Source: Sipunculus nudus
Lineage: Eukaryota > Annelida > Sipuncula > Golfingiida > Sipunculidae
Direction: 5' to 3'
DNA length: 64,000 bases
Assembly (NCBI GenBank): GCA_026874595.1
Contig: CM049310.1
Location: forward strand, 76,131,056-76,195,055
In this document: one piece after another, positions 1 through 11,206 of the stretch
Layout of the letters: every line of letters starts with the position of its first letter
Numbering within the stretch: the first letter of the stretch is position 1
Notes under the pieces: model-generated
Database searches by the model: none
What the model was told of the DNA's origin: nothing
What the model saw: only the letters and a program-made list of their open reading frames with translations
Made by a program: the position numbers and the translations under genes

Positions 1-19
1 CTCCCCCCCCCCAGTTCTA

Positions 20-305
20 GTGCCTACCGTGACGCGTCTACGTCACCCTCGCGACCGTCTCCCCGACACCCAACCGTCCATTTGGTCTCACCGGCTTCTC
101 TACGCGTTTCCGGTTCCCCGTCTCACCCGCCGTATCCTCCTCCGACTGTCCCATTCGGACCAGACGGATCTCCTCCTCATCCTCCCGTTTCATCCTGCGG
201 CTCCCTGGTTTCCCCTGTGGCGCTCACTTCTCTCCCGACCACCACTTCTTCTTCCACTCTGGATTGATCTCCCGTCGTTCCCCCGTGCACATCGTCCATT
301 TCACT
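20..305 (+). pseudogene. RT/RNase H C-terminal fragment of DIRS-type element
   Basis: The open frame from 20 reads through a segment resembling the end of DIRS polymerase proteins, in which a hydrophobic strand is followed by a PWFPLW motif (about 209-226) and a leucine/proline-rich stretch. In this family that pattern marks the region just after RNase H. The frame runs on to 478, but similarity fades near 305, where the recombinase frame begins in frame 1. No start codon is claimed because the protein begins outside the window. Confidence 0.55.
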
Positions 306-306
306 G

Positions 307-1447
307 GTGCCCTCTGAGCGCATGCGAACTCTCATCGGACACCTCAAGGATCAGGGCATTTCAAGTCCCGCTGCTCTCCTTGCCTCGGCTCACCGTCACC
401 GTTCTTTGGACCGCATTTATGACCCCTGGTGGCATCTCTTCACTGGTTGGGCGTCTGCCCACGGAATCTCTCCTTTAGATCCGTCGCTTGCGGCGGTTTT
501 GGATTTCTTTGTGTATTTACTACAGGATAAACATTTATCCTATCCATCTCTTCATGGTTATCGTGCCGCCCTGCTGTCGGTGCTCTGTCCGCTAAGTCAC
601 AAACGTGTCCTTCACCATCCGTTGGTGACGGATTTTCTCAAGGGGGTACATGCCCGCGCGTCTGGTCCTCGCTACGTCGTGCCTTCCTGGCGCCTGGTCG
701 TTGTTTTACGTCACCTCCGCGGTCCCCCTTATGAGCCTCTGCGTTCGGCACATCTTCTTCATTGGTCTCGGAAAACGGTTTTCCTCCTTGCTCTTGCATC
801 TGCCGGTCACCGCTCTGAGCTTCATGCCCTAGTGGCTAATTCGAAATTTACGCAAATTGCGGCCGACGGTTCATCAGCCACCTTACATTTCCCTCCTGAC
901 TTTTATAAAAAGAACCAAAATTTTGAATGATCCTCCGTCACCTTGGCATGTTTCGGCCCTCCCTAACGGTCAGTACCGTTATGGGGCTACCAATTGCCCT
1001 GTCCATGCTTTCGTTACTATCTTAAAGCTACTCATTCTATCCAGGGGGGCGCAAGAAGTTGTTTATTTAAACACCACTTCAAACAAAGAAATTAGCCTTA
1101 TCACCATTAGTGCATGGCTAAAAGCTACTATTGTCTCAGCCTATGAATCGGCTTCTCCATCAACCTTAGAGCAGCTTCACATCAAAGCTCATGACATTCG
1201 AGCCCTTTCTACATCGTTGGGCCAATTATCGGGGATTTCCCCAAATCAACTGGTCAAGAAAGGCTATTGGAAGTCGCCTTCTACCTTCACCCGCTTTTAT
1301 CTCAAGGATGTCCAGTTACAAGCTTCAGGCCTTTATTCCTTGGGCCCTGTGATTGCGGCGGGTGAGGTCCTACAGTTCTCCAGACTGTCCTCGCCTTCTA
1401 CGTCTGTTCCGGCGGTGACGTCTTCATCTGCTCCATCCCTGCAGTGA
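307..1447 (+). pseudogene. tyrosine recombinase of DIRS-type element, frameshifted
   Basis: This would be the site-specific recombinase that inserts the circular DNA copy of the element. The first part (307-930) carries the N-terminal SAM-like domain and the first catalytic arginine in the motif GHRSELHAL (Arg codon 811-813). The second part is one frame over (about 905-1447) and holds HDIR (1190-1201) and the nucleophile tyrosine in TRFYL (Tyr codon 1298-1300). Together these give the R...HxxR...Y set of the family. One extra base near 918-922 separates the halves: the upstream frame hits TGA at 928-930, while the downstream frame is open across the same bases. A programmed frameshift is possible but not typical here, so I call it a pseudogene. 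Confidence 0.75.
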
Positions 1448-1729
1448 TGTTCTCCTCATTCCGTCGTTCCAGGTAGGTATCCCCTCCCCAAGGTTTATCT
1501 GATATATTCTCATTAATACAGAAACAGCTCATAATTATGTTTACGTAATAAAACCCCCCCCATTCCCTCCCTGTGAATGGTGGTTTTGTTAGTAAACTGT
1601 TGTGAGCTTTTCTGTATTACGAACAGCGCTCCCTCCCAGTCCACTTCCTTCCTTCCGCCTTCGAAAAAAAAGGGATTACAGGAAACGGAAGTGTGACCTA
1701 GATACACGGGAACGAGGCGGGATGAGTAG
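1448..1729. other. spacer with candidate promoter
   Basis: Non-coding stretch between the retrotransposon and a minisatellite. Around 1681-1721 there is a CGGAAGTG motif (ETS-factor type) followed by a short GC-rich run and ATG at 1722. This could be the promoter and first exon of the downstream nucleolar-protein gene, but nothing else confirms it. Confidence 0.25.
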
Positions 1730-1734
1730 ATATA

Positions 1735-2345
1735 TACTTATGCCAAGAGGCATATGATGGGCTTAACACCTGATACATTACAGATCTATGAGACAATAAT
1801 GCATGCCTTGAGGCATATGGTAGGCTTAACACTTGATATATTACAGATGAGACATTAACTTATGCCTTGAGGCATATGGTAGGCTTTACAGCTTAATATT
1901 ACAGATGAGACATAAACTTATTCCTTTAGGCAGACGGTAGATATATAACAGATAAGACATTTACTTATGCAAAGAGGCATATGGTAGGCTTAACAACTGA
2001 TACATAACAGATCTATGAGACAATAATGCATGCCTTGAAGCATTAGGTAGGCTTAACACTTGATATATAACAGCTGAGACATTAACTTTGGCCAAGAGGC
2101 ATATGGTAGGCTTTACACCTTATACATTACATATATTACTGATATATAACAGATGAGACATTTACTTACACCAAGAGGTATATGGTCGGCTTTACACCTT
2201 ATACACTACAGATGAGACAATAATGCATGCCTTGAGGCATATGGTAGGCTTAACACCTGATACATTACAGATGAGACAATAATGTGTGCCTTGAGGCCTA
2301 TGGTAGGCTTAATATCTGATATGTTACATATGAGAGTCATGAGAC
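1735..2345. repeat. diverged minisatellite, TGCCTTGAGGCATATGGTAGGCTT units
   Basis: The core GAGGCATATGGTAGGCTTAACAC-like phrase, preceded by TTATGCC or ATGCATGCC and followed by TGATAYATTACAGATGAGACA, recurs about nine times at roughly 60-110 base spacing. Copies differ by substitutions and short indels. If the first exon of the downstream gene is at 1722-1725, this array is in its first intron. Confidence 0.75.
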
Positions 2346-2721
2346 ATTGAAGCATGCATTGTTATGAATCTGGCTGTCTGTCTGTTCATCTATTCTGAAG
2401 ATTCTGCTTTATTGTGATTCTGCTTAAAGATTAATTTTAATTAGTATTTGTATGTAAGTTATTTTATTGTGTGGCAGGGTTGGGGCTTGTTACAATGAAA
2501 AGAAATAATTACAATTACCTAAAAAAAAAATATCAATTGAATAACAATTACAAATTACCTGTAATTTTAATATCACATGTGCCTTTGAAGAATGAGCATG
2601 GTGTTTTATGTATGGTTTTATTCCCATGTTTGTCCTAACTTTCAAATTTTCTTACTTTAGTTCTACTTTTTATTAAGGATGTAGGAAGCCTGTATCAATG
2701 AACATCAACATTTGTTTCCAG
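2346..2721. other. AT-rich sequence before first visible exon
   Basis: Nothing recognisable apart from A and T runs and, at its end, a pyrimidine-rich splice acceptor (TTTGTTTCCAG, to 2721) used by the exon starting at 2722. Confidence 0.5.
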
Positions 2722-3116
2722 GTGACAGTGTGCTGGATAATTCATCACCTAGGAAACCCCAGAAGAAAAGAAAGGAAAAGTTGCCCATGGATACATCAGC
2801 GGCTTTAACAGTGAATCAAAAGATGAAGAAAAAACGCAAGAAAAAGAAGAAAAATAACGCTGAGTCAGTAAACATAAGCAGAGATTCAGACTCTGATGTC
2901 CCAGAGATGTCTGGAGGTTTAAATTCTAATATCCCAGGACATAAACACTTACAAAGAATCAGGGAAGCTTTGAATTTAGATTCTTATGTTGAACTAGTGA
3001 AAGCAAAGGAAGCCAAGGCTAAAATGGACAGTTCAAATTCTGTGAGTTCAAAAGGTAAAGGAAGAACACACCGGGAACCCGAAGTTGTCATATTTGAAGG
3101 GCCACCTAGAAAAAAG
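2722..3116 (+). CDS. C1orf131: C1orf131-type protein, first visible exon
   Basis: Acceptor TTTCCAG ends at 2721 and donor AAG|GTATGG follows 3116. The exon enters needing one base from the previous exon and encodes 131 further residues: two lysine-rich blocks (about 2757-2860), a serine/aspartate-rich stretch, and a C-terminal VVIFEGPPRKK. Confidence 0.85.
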
Positions 3117-6100
3117 GTATGGGATATTTAAGTATGTTTCTCACTCTCCTGCTTGGTATTGCAAGTCTCTGGGCAGGAACACCAGGGTGTGCACAGAGCA
3201 CAGAATTGAAGTAAGACCACTGAAAGCATGGTATTGCATTGTGCATCTGGTCTAAATTTTAAACATGTGACACCCCCTTTTGTTGTTCTGATATCATCCG
3301 TTCTGGCATAGGGTTAAGAATCACACCAATGAGAGCTTTTGTCGCTTCAAAATAAAACCAACAAGAGCGATGTCACATAATAAAGGAAAAAACATAATAC
3401 CTCTCGCTACCTGGCAGAGATATAAGAAAGTTTTGAAATATATTCAGTACTATAAAAGATAGGAAAGGCAGGTTTTGATGAAATCACATCCATGCAACTT
3501 CATTGGCAGATTGATTAAATTGTATTCAATTATTCAACAGTTACTGAAGTGGTCTTAGTATATCCTCATCTGCAGTCTGAAATTAGTGCAGTTTGCCTGC
3601 GTAAAACCGGCACTTTTTAAGAGATATATATTCTTTACATTGAAAGTTTTTTTTTGTGTATCATATGACTGGATTTCTATATTTTCAGGAAAACAAATAT
3701 TCTGAAGAAGGATCACATCCGAAGAAAGCAGAAGACAGACGTGAAGTGTTTGACCTTAAACGAGCAAGATATGACGTAAAAAAATTAGGAATTTCTGGTT
3801 TTGATGCCGCAAGAAAGGAAGAAGCACAGGAATCATTGGCCATTGAACTTGGTGCTGTGGTAAGAAAACTTTGCACACTTGTAATACATTACCAGTGGTA
3901 TACCCATTATAACAACATATGACCTGTAACATCCAGGTTTTAGTGTGTATTCAAAATGGCAGCCCCAATAAGCAGTTTCTAGAAAATGGGGACCATAAAC
4001 CTATCAGTGTTTAAGTAAGAGCCGTGGGATGCAAGATTGAAGTACTCTGAAGATAGCATCCAGGTGAGAATGTATACGCGGAGAGTTTGGTGTCAAAGGG
4101 GTCATGAGAGTGGTAGAATCATAAACAATCTGGAAGCCACCAGATTCTACTCTTAAATGCAATATACCACATCTTAATTGAGCCATTAGAGATCACTTTC
4201 ACCAAGAAAGATTCATTCTCAAGTATGATTCTGATTCCATATTTCGGCTTATTATTAACATATGAAAACCATTTTTCCTTAAAAAGCAAACTTATTTTTT
4301 CCTTGGCTTCATGAACTAAACAGATCTCTTTAGAATGATATTCCATGTATTAGGAAAATTTAGAATGGAATATTCTTTATTGGACCACTCCCAAATCCTC
4401 AAATTATGATAAGGTCAAGCACATGTAAATGTTAAGGGTGTTTCCATGTATGTATGTAAGTGTATATGCTTGAAATGGCACAAGTATTTTGTGGTACAGC
4501 TTTATCTGTATCTGAGTGTTTGGATACAAACTACCCAGTAATTCATGTACCCTGTGAATGCAGTAAATCTACATTCCATTTCTGCTGTAGCCCAGGAAGA
4601 GGAAACATGTGAACTATAAAACTTTGATGCAGCAGAAGAAAGCAGAGCAAGAGTTACAGTTAAAGAACATAGAAATGGTGAGTAATAGTAGAGGAGTCAC
4701 ATACCTTTTTATAGAACATTATTTTTTACAAAAATATAACAGAAATGATAGGAAGTCCTTGAATTTGATCTCACAGATATTCTATTTATACTATATTTAA
4801 ACGATAACATAATAACCTGGTTAAAGGTTTTATAATATCGTGGCACTAAAATAATGCATATATGCAGGATATATGTATGAAATATGTAACCTAGACGATT
4901 ATGTCCTGTTGTAATTTTAAAGTCAGCTTTTTTATCTGCCTTATCTGTAAAATGTGTGATTTCTGGCTTACTTGGATATATCTTAATGAACTACTGTGAG
5001 GTAATTCCTGTCAAGAAAGGTTCTTTCATTACCTCTGTGACAGATATATTGGTATGTTTATCTACAAGCTGTTAGTAAACACAGCACACGCAGCCATGTT
5101 GACAAACGGAATTAATGATGCAAATGCTTTGCAGCTGAATAGTCACTTCTTGCAAACTTGCTGCAAGAAGTACTTTCCGAATGTTTATGGATTAATTTGG
5201 CTGGCCCCCCACATATTACAAACATGCTGATATAGACAAAATAAACAGCCTGTGTAGTGTGAGATCGGTATCCTGACTTTATTTTTGTAAAAGGTTTAAG
5301 GGATTATTTTTTAGTCAACATACAGATGTCAGAATAGGCCCCTCTAAGTATAAGATATTGCAGTGTTTATTGTATCCGCCAAAACAGAGTTTTGCGGATA
5401 CTATGTTTTCAGCTGGCTGCCGCTGCCGCCACCGCGGCCGCGTAGGTGTCCGGAGAACTCCTCCGTAACCGCTGGGCGGAATTTTACGAAACCCGGGGTT
5501 ATGTTTGGGTCACATGTGAACTGCTGCGCCCCGATTTTGTTTTGACCTCTGACCTTTCCTCTGCGTTCTGCGTCCGTTTGTGCGTCTGTTTCCACACATA
5601 AATCCACATATCTCGGGAACCGTTTGACCGATCAGGAAAATTTTTTTACACAAATGTAGCCCTTGGAGAGCTTTATAACATACACAAAAAATGGTGGCGC
5701 CACCTGCAGCCATGTTTGCACAGTGTCCATCTGTTCGTCTGCCTTGGGTTAAAATCACCCATATCTCTGCAGTGACTAGACTAATTCACCTGAAATTCGG
5801 CATGCGTAAACATCCTGGATAGCTTTTCTGATTTTATGACAGGTGGCGCCACCTACATTCACGTTTACGCTGCAGACATCCAAGCTCATATCTCGGGAAC
5901 CGTTTGACCGATCAGGAAAATTTTTTTGCACAAATGTAGCCCTTCGACAGCTTTATAACATACACAAAAAATGGTGGCGCCACCTGCAACCATGTTTGCA
6001 CAGTGTCCATCTGTTCGTCTGCCTTGGGTTAAAATCACTCATATCTCTGCAGTGACTTGACTAATTCACCTGAAATTCGGCATGCTTACACATCCTGGAT

Positions 6101-7263
6101 AGCTTTTCTGATTTTATGACAGGTGGCGCCACCTACAGTCACGTTTACGCTGCAGACATCCAAGCTCATATCTCGGGAACCGTTTGCCCGATCAGGAAAA
6201 TTTTTTTGCACAAATGTAGCCCTTGGAGAGCTTTATAACATACACAAAAAATGGTAGCACCACCTGCAACCATGTTTGCACAGTGTCCATCTGTTCGTCT
6301 GCCTTGGGTTAAAATCACTCATATCTCTGCAGTGACTTGACTAATTCACCTGAAATTCGGCATGCGTACACATCCTGGATAGCTTTTCTGATTTTATGAC
6401 AGGTGGCGCAACCTACATTCACGTTTACACTGCAGACATCCAAGCTCATATCTCAGGAACCGTTTGACCGATTGGGCCAAAATTTTGCATGTGTATAGAT
6501 CTCACATAGCTCTTCATCATACGCAAAACTGGTGGTGCCACCTGCAGCCATTTTTGCACAGCTCCTGTCTGTTTGTCTGCCATAGGATAAAATCACTCAT
6601 ATCTCGGCAGAGGTTTGACATATTTGCCTAAAATTTTGCAGGTTTATACATCCCCGACAGCTCTCTTGATTTTATGACAGGTGGGGCCACCTGCATTCTA
6701 CATTTATGCAGCAGATATCGAAGCTCATATCTTGGGAACCGTTTGACCGATTGGGCCAAAGTTTTGCATGTGTACAGTTCTCACATAGCTCTTTATCATA
6801 CGCAAAACTGGTGGCGTCACCTGCAACCATTTTTGCTCAGCGTCCGTCTGTTTGTCTGCCACGGGCTAAAATCACTCATATACATGTAGTGGTTTGACTT
6901 ATCTGCCTTAAATTTTTCATATGTATACAACTTGGACGGCTTTTTGGATTTTGTGGTATGGGGGGCAACCTACATACACAATTTGGCTGCAGACATCCAT
7001 GCTAATATGCAACACTCAATTTTCCCTTGCCACTCAATCCATGCCTCACTTCACCCGTTCCACTCTGATTTAGGCGGATACACGTAGTCGCTTGTCGACT
7101 ACCCGTATTCTAGTTATTCTTGTCTTTCAGGAGAGGCAAATGGGATACAGGATATCCAGTCAGAAGAAAAAGAGGTGACTATAAATATTTACCAATGTTC
7201 TCTTCAACTGTAATTCTGAATGTTTAAGAAATATATATAATATATGTATATTTATTTGATTTA

Positions 7264-7304
<41 letters not shown>

Positions 7305-7815
7305 GTATATATGTATATATTTATTTTCATGTACATCATTATCTTATTTACACTGTTTATTAAGGTTTCACTGACCTATTAGATGTCTTAGCATAAGGAA
7401 ATTAAACAGATGTATCTGTGTATCAGTATAAATACTCCGTATAAACTCTTTAGATACACTTTAAAAGTTTTATGTCAAATGTGATAAATTATATATATTG
7501 AATGCCAGAAAAGCTTATTTGCTAAATAGTAATAGATTTATCGCCAAGTGTGTCACACATTATGACACCAGTTTAACAATCAACAAAATGCATTGACCCT
7601 TCAGCAAACGCCACTCACCAATGAAAAAGCAGATTTATACCGACCATATTCCATGTGATGACTTTGGTATTTGATGGTTTTAATGGATATTTTGCAGGAT
7701 AAAAAGAGACAGGAACGATATCGGTGGAGTAGATGGGCAGATTGGGAAGTACAAGACAGGAGTCCAGTTCTTGAGAAAGGATGACATCAGTAAAATCACC
7801 AAACGTAAACGTTGA
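2722..7815 (+). CDS. C1orf131: C1orf131-type (DUF4602) nucleolar protein, five exons, 5' end uncertain
   Basis: Spliced gene joining 2722-3116, 3689-3859, 4591-4677, 7131-7174 and 7698-7815; all junctions are GT-AG and phases agree (2/0, 0/0, 0/0, 0/2, 2/stop). The product is about 270 residues plus a missing start, close to human C1orf131 (about 290). It begins with lysine-rich nuclear-localisation-like runs (KKKRKKKKKN). The family signature follows: a VKKLGISGFDAA segment and IELGA across the second junction into KRKHVNYKTLM, then a basic tail with GQIGKYKTGVQFL and an IxKI motif ending KRKR-stop. Homologues are small-subunit processome factors in ribosome biogenesis (yeast Faf1 is the usual comparison). 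That role is family knowledge; the match is made by eye. Confidence 0.85.
3117..3688. other. intron, no recognised content
   Basis: Intron of the C1orf131-type gene. AT-rich, no mobile element recognised; it ends in a T-rich tract and ATTTTCAG. Confidence 0.6.
3689..3859 (+). CDS. C1orf131: C1orf131-type protein, GISGF exon
   Basis: 57 codons, phase 0 at both ends, between TTTTCAG and GTG|GTAAGA. It carries the conserved VKKLGISGFDAARKEEA segment and ends IELGAV, the first half of the family's LGA-(P)K-NYK signature. Confidence 0.9.
3926..4090. repeat. dispersed repeat, copy 1 (second copy near 12060)
   Basis: The phrase CATCCAGGTTTTAGTGTGTA, then AAATGGCAGCCCC and, about 100 bases on, a CATCCAGG/GTCCAGG...GAGAAT block recur diverged at about 12064-12210. 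Family unknown. Confidence 0.55.
4591..4677 (+). CDS. C1orf131: C1orf131-type protein, NYK exon
   Basis: 29 codons between CTGTAG (to 4590) and ATG|GTGAGT. It encodes PRKRKHVNYKTLMQQKKAEQ and onward, the second half of the family signature followed by a helical, charged stretch. Confidence 0.9.
5369..7113 (+). mobile_element. HINE-1, non-autonomous Helentron-like element with 280-bp tandem units
   Basis: The 5' part carries TATCCGCC (5373-5380), matched in inverse near the 3' end by GGCGGATA (7073-7080): subterminal inverted repeats. The 3' end is a perfect hairpin, GTAGTCG-CTTGT-CGACTAC (7084-7102), then CCGTATT and a terminal CTAG (7110-7113) before TT. These are the marks of Helitron/Helentron-derived HINEs. 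Inside are five tandem units with TCTCGGGAAC at 5611, 5891, 6171, 6451 and about 6730, a period of 280, each with a TGGCGCCACC palindrome. No Rep/helicase frame is present. The 5' boundary is approximate. It lies in intron 3 of the C1orf131-type gene. Confidence 0.75.
7131..7174 (+). CDS. C1orf131: C1orf131-type protein, 44-base exon
   Basis: Between TGTCTTTCAG (to 7130) and AGAG|GTGACT. It encodes ERQMGYRISSQKKK plus two bases of an arginine codon. Its acceptor lies only 17 bases from the end of HINE-1. Confidence 0.75.
7220..7330. repeat. (TA)n microsatellite
   Basis: Interrupted TA/TATG dinucleotide tract in intron 4 of the C1orf131-type gene, the purest part about 7267-7295. Confidence 0.9.
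7698..7815 (+). CDS. C1orf131: C1orf131-type protein, last exon
   Basis: Follows ATTTTGCAG. The first base completes the arginine codon; the frame then reads IKRDRNDIGG, GQIGKYKTGVQFLRKDDIS and ITKRKR, with TGA at 7813-7815. The GxIGKxKxG...L...DI.KI pattern is the C-terminal family signature. A different frame of this exon is also open for a while, but it breaks the splice phase. Confidence 0.85.
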
Positions 7816-7841
7816 GGCATGACCTTTGACCTCAGATTCAG

Positions 7842-7847
7842 AATAAA
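7842..7847 (+). terminator. polyadenylation signal AATAAA
   Basis: Canonical AATAAA 27 bases after the stop codon of the C1orf131-type gene, giving a very short 3' UTR. Confidence 0.5.
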
Positions 7848-9860
7848 TTAAATTACTATGAGCACCGATCGGGTAACTAGAGAAAGGCGTTTGACATCTT
7901 GACCCATGTGATCTTGTGGTTAAAAAAAGCTGTTATCTCAACCACTTGTGTACCCATGTAAGCATTATGAAGCTGCATTTAATGGTACATTTTTTAATGC
8001 ACGTTAACATTGGGATAAAATAATTAAACAGTATTTTAGCTTGGATTCAGTAAGTCTTCTGAAAATGCTGTTTTTAATAAATGTCACTCATTGTTTTGTC
8101 TCTTTTTATGTATTGCTGTGTAGTCATACTCATGTTACAAAGCTGAATTTGTTCTGTAAAAATATTAAATTGTTCACAAAAATTTTGTTCAACAGCATGC
8201 AGTTTTATTTACCCTTAATATTTCAAAATTTAATATTTTAAACCCCATGTAACTGTTGCCAGCAAGTCGTCCCCTTTAAATTATCAACTAATCGTCAACT
8301 TTTATGGATAAAAATGTGCAGCTGATTTCAGTATTATTAGGTGAACTTTGCATTGCAATTTGCAACTGGCGGTTGCACACAGTCCCTTAAATTAATGGTA
8401 TTTAGCATGTCAGAATGTTTCTGGCTTACCAAAGAACTTGTCTTTCCTTTTAACTGATTTAAGGTCCTTTAGTGGCTTGGTTGGTTATCTTTTTCTGACG
8501 AATGAAATACATGGAGCTGTAACTTCCATCCGGTCTAAAAATCCCTAACATTCCTGGGGAATAAAACTCTGCAGCAGGTGGGCTAGGGCATGCAGGGATC
8601 GAAAAGATAAACTACATGTTATTACACCTTGAAGGCAGTGACTCAAAAACACCTTTAAGGCCCAAGTCTTTAACTGATAGTTCTTGACTTAATTTTCTCC
8701 AGAAGATTATGTGTGTGAACTCTAAATTATATTACATAAAGAATACATTTGACCATGCATGCAACTTTTCTTCCTTCAGACATTGGGGAAAAGTGAATAC
8801 TTGAACACAAAATATTACAGGCGACCCTGACTCTCTGCGAGTCACAGCCGTTCGAGAATGTTATGGCACACATGTATATATATCGCACACCTAAAGGAGT
8901 ACCAGAGTGAGCACTACTCATACGTTTGGCTTCATATCAATGAAAGTACAGAATCAATCAATTTTTAAAGCTAAGCGGTGCAGGTGGCCGTAGAGCCGGC
9001 GACTTTAACATGCCTTTAGAAAATATGACCGCTTCCCAGCAAAAAGGACAGAAGGCGGAAGACCTAGAGGAACAAGAGGATCATAACCGCATAAATTTTT
9101 AGCTAACCTGTGAGCTTATGCCATTGTCTGTACGTTAACCATAGCTATCTCAAAAATGGCAGAAGCTAGCACCACCAATATTTTGCAAATAATCAGTCAT
9201 CTGAAAAACTTTATCGGATTTTGTTTATTTTTTTTCTAACTGCATTTTCTTAGATTTTATAGGGAAAAAGCTTTTAAAATCTTCTCTTCAGAAACTATCC
9301 AGCCAAATTGTCCAATATTTCACAGAAATGATCCCTGGAACAATCTTTCTCAAGTTTGTTTGAATGGTTCCAGTTCGGAGATTTTTGGCCGAGTCACAGG
9401 AGGTTGAACTTAGTCATCTATCCAAAAAAGCACACTAAAATTAAAATCTCAGAAGCGGCTAGAGCTATAATCACCAAATTTCATACCAATGTTTGTCACG
9501 TATGTCATATCTGAAATTGAGTTATTGGTGGTGCCACCTACATTGATGTGTTTTTTACAAGCGAAAATGTAATTTTAAACTCTTCTAGCTTATACAATGA
9601 TTTATGATGAAACTGTTAAGCTGATTGGATTAAATTTTACAAGAATTATTCCATGGTAGGGTTCTGCCAATTTTATAAGAATAGATTGGGTAAATACATG
9701 CATCTTTAAAAAAGCATTGTAGCCAATTGAAAAAGGCTTTCTATATTTGAAAACAGATTTGACAACATGCTGAGTTTCAGCAGCCAAATCAAGAGGTCAC
9801 TCAGTACTAACAGGTGGGGTCCAGACATCACCATGGCAACTGACGTGGCTCTGACGGGTG
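7848..9860. other. intergenic, no recognised features
   Basis: AT-rich sequence with no convincing exon. Fragments resembling the GGTGGTGCCACCTACATT phrase (about 9527-9545) suggest old repeat debris. Confidence 0.5.
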
Positions 9861-9900
9861 TCTAGACAATGTGTCTAGACGTCTAGACACAATGTCTAGA
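9861..9900. repeat. 40-bp near-perfect palindrome of TCTAGACA units
   Basis: Two 20-base arms meet with no spacer at 9880/9881; only one base pair is mismatched (9868/9893). The sequence is made of four TCTAGACA/TGTCTAGA octamers in alternating orientation. Confidence 0.9.
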
Positions 9901-9989
9901 TGCAGAATTCCCAGATTATTTGAACTATATCTTTCAACTGTTCGAAAAAACTTGGTTTGCATTTTAAGCGAATCAGGTTTATCATCAGG

Positions 9990-11031
9990 TAACATGTGAA
10001 CTGCTGCGCCCTCATTTTCGGTTGACCTCTGACCTTTCCTCGCTGCCCAGAATCCATTTGTGTGTCTGTTTCCACACATAATCCCATATATCTCGGGAAC
10101 TGTTTGACCGATCAGGCTAACAATTTTGCACAAATGTAGCTCTTTGGTAGCTTTATAACATACACTATAAATGGTGGCGCCACCTGCAACCATTTTTGCA
10201 CAGCGGCCATCTGTTCATCTGCCTTGGGATAAAATCACTCATATCTCAGCAGTGGTTTGACTTTTCCACCTGAAATTTTGCAGGTTTATACATCCTGGAC
10301 AGCTTTCTCAATTTTATGACAGGTGGCGCCACCTACATTCACGTTCCTGCAGACATCCAAGCTCATATCTCGGGAACCGTTTGACCGATTGGGCCAAAAT
10401 TTTGCATGTGTATGGATCTCACCTAGCTCTTCATTATAGGCAAAACTGGTGGCACCACCTGCAAACATTTATGCATAGCTTTCATCTGTTCATCTGCCTT
10501 GGGATAAAATCACTCCTATCTCAGCAGTGGTTTGACTTTTCCACCTGAAATTTTGCAGGTTTATACATCCTGGACAGCTTTCTCAATTTTATGACAGGTG
10601 GCGCCACCTACATTCACGTTCCTGCAGACATCCAAGCTCATATCTCGGGAACTGTTTGACCGATTGGGCCAAAATTTTGCTTGTGTATAGATCTCACATA
10701 GCTCTTCATCATAGGCAAAACTGGTGGCGCCACCTTCAAACACTTATGCACAGCGTCCATCTGTTCACCTGCCTTGGGATAAAATCACTCATATCTCAGC
10801 AGTGGTTTGACTTATCCACCTGAAATTTTGCAGGTTTATACATCCTGGACAATTTTCTCGATTCTATGACAGGTGGCACCACCTACATTCACGTGTCTGC
10901 TGCAGACATCCATGCTAATATGCAACACGCCTCACTCTATTCCCCTTGCCACTAAATCCATGCCTCACTTCACCGTCCCACCCTCATTTCTGCGGATACA
11001 CATAGTTGCTTGTTGACTACCTATATTCTAG
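9990..11031 (+). mobile_element. HINE-2, Helentron-like element related to HINE-1
   Basis: Shares with HINE-1 the entry phrase ACATGTGAACTGCTGCGCCC (9990 on; 5511 in HINE-1), then TTGACCTCTGACCTTTCCTC, then tandem units whose TCTCGGGAAC cores lie at 10091, 10368 and 10643, a period of about 276. The 3' end is homologous: GCGGATACA, a hairpin decayed by CpG-to-TpG changes (TAGTTGCTTGTTGACTA), and terminal CTAG at 11028-11031. The 5' subterminal repeat seen in HINE-1 is not found, so the copy is probably 5' truncated. Confidence 0.7.
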
Positions 11032-11177
11032 TTTTAAAATGTCCTAGTCTGAAACTTGCAGGTCTGAAATGTCCATTTTGCTGAAAGCATAATGAGTAAG
11101 GTAGATATGCAGGACTTAAGAGGATCAATATTAAAATTTAAAAATAAACCTCCATTCATACTCCCAACTTTTGCACA

Positions 11178-11206
11178 GGTTCGCATTAGGCCTGTAGGCC
11201 TTGTTA
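11178..11206. repeat. short repeat end CAGGTTCGCATTAGGCCT, copy 1
   Basis: CAGGTTCGCATTAGGCCTGTAGGCCTTGTT recurs at 14185-14208 with one change before diverging. The AGGCCT-GT-AGGCCT palindrome followed by TTGTT resembles a Helentron-type 3' end. Only this end is recognised. Confidence 0.4.

Larger units (their letters stand above)
1..1447 (+). mobile_element. DIRS-type tyrosine-recombinase retrotransposon, 3' part, decayed
   Basis: The window opens inside a retrotransposon of the DIRS/Ngaro type, which uses a tyrosine recombinase rather than an integrase. Two overlapping frames are visible: the tail of a reverse transcriptase/RNase H protein (from the window edge to about 305, frame 2) and a recombinase domain (307-1447, frames 1 then 2). 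The order RT/RH then recombinase, with overlapping frames, is usual for this group. The element is incomplete because the window starts inside it, and its 3' terminal repeat is not recognised. A frameshift near 920-930 indicates it is dead. Confidence 0.8.

Noticed and set aside
1513-1707. A - strand gene next to the retrotransposon
   Set aside because: Short frame over C- and T-rich sequence with no domain.
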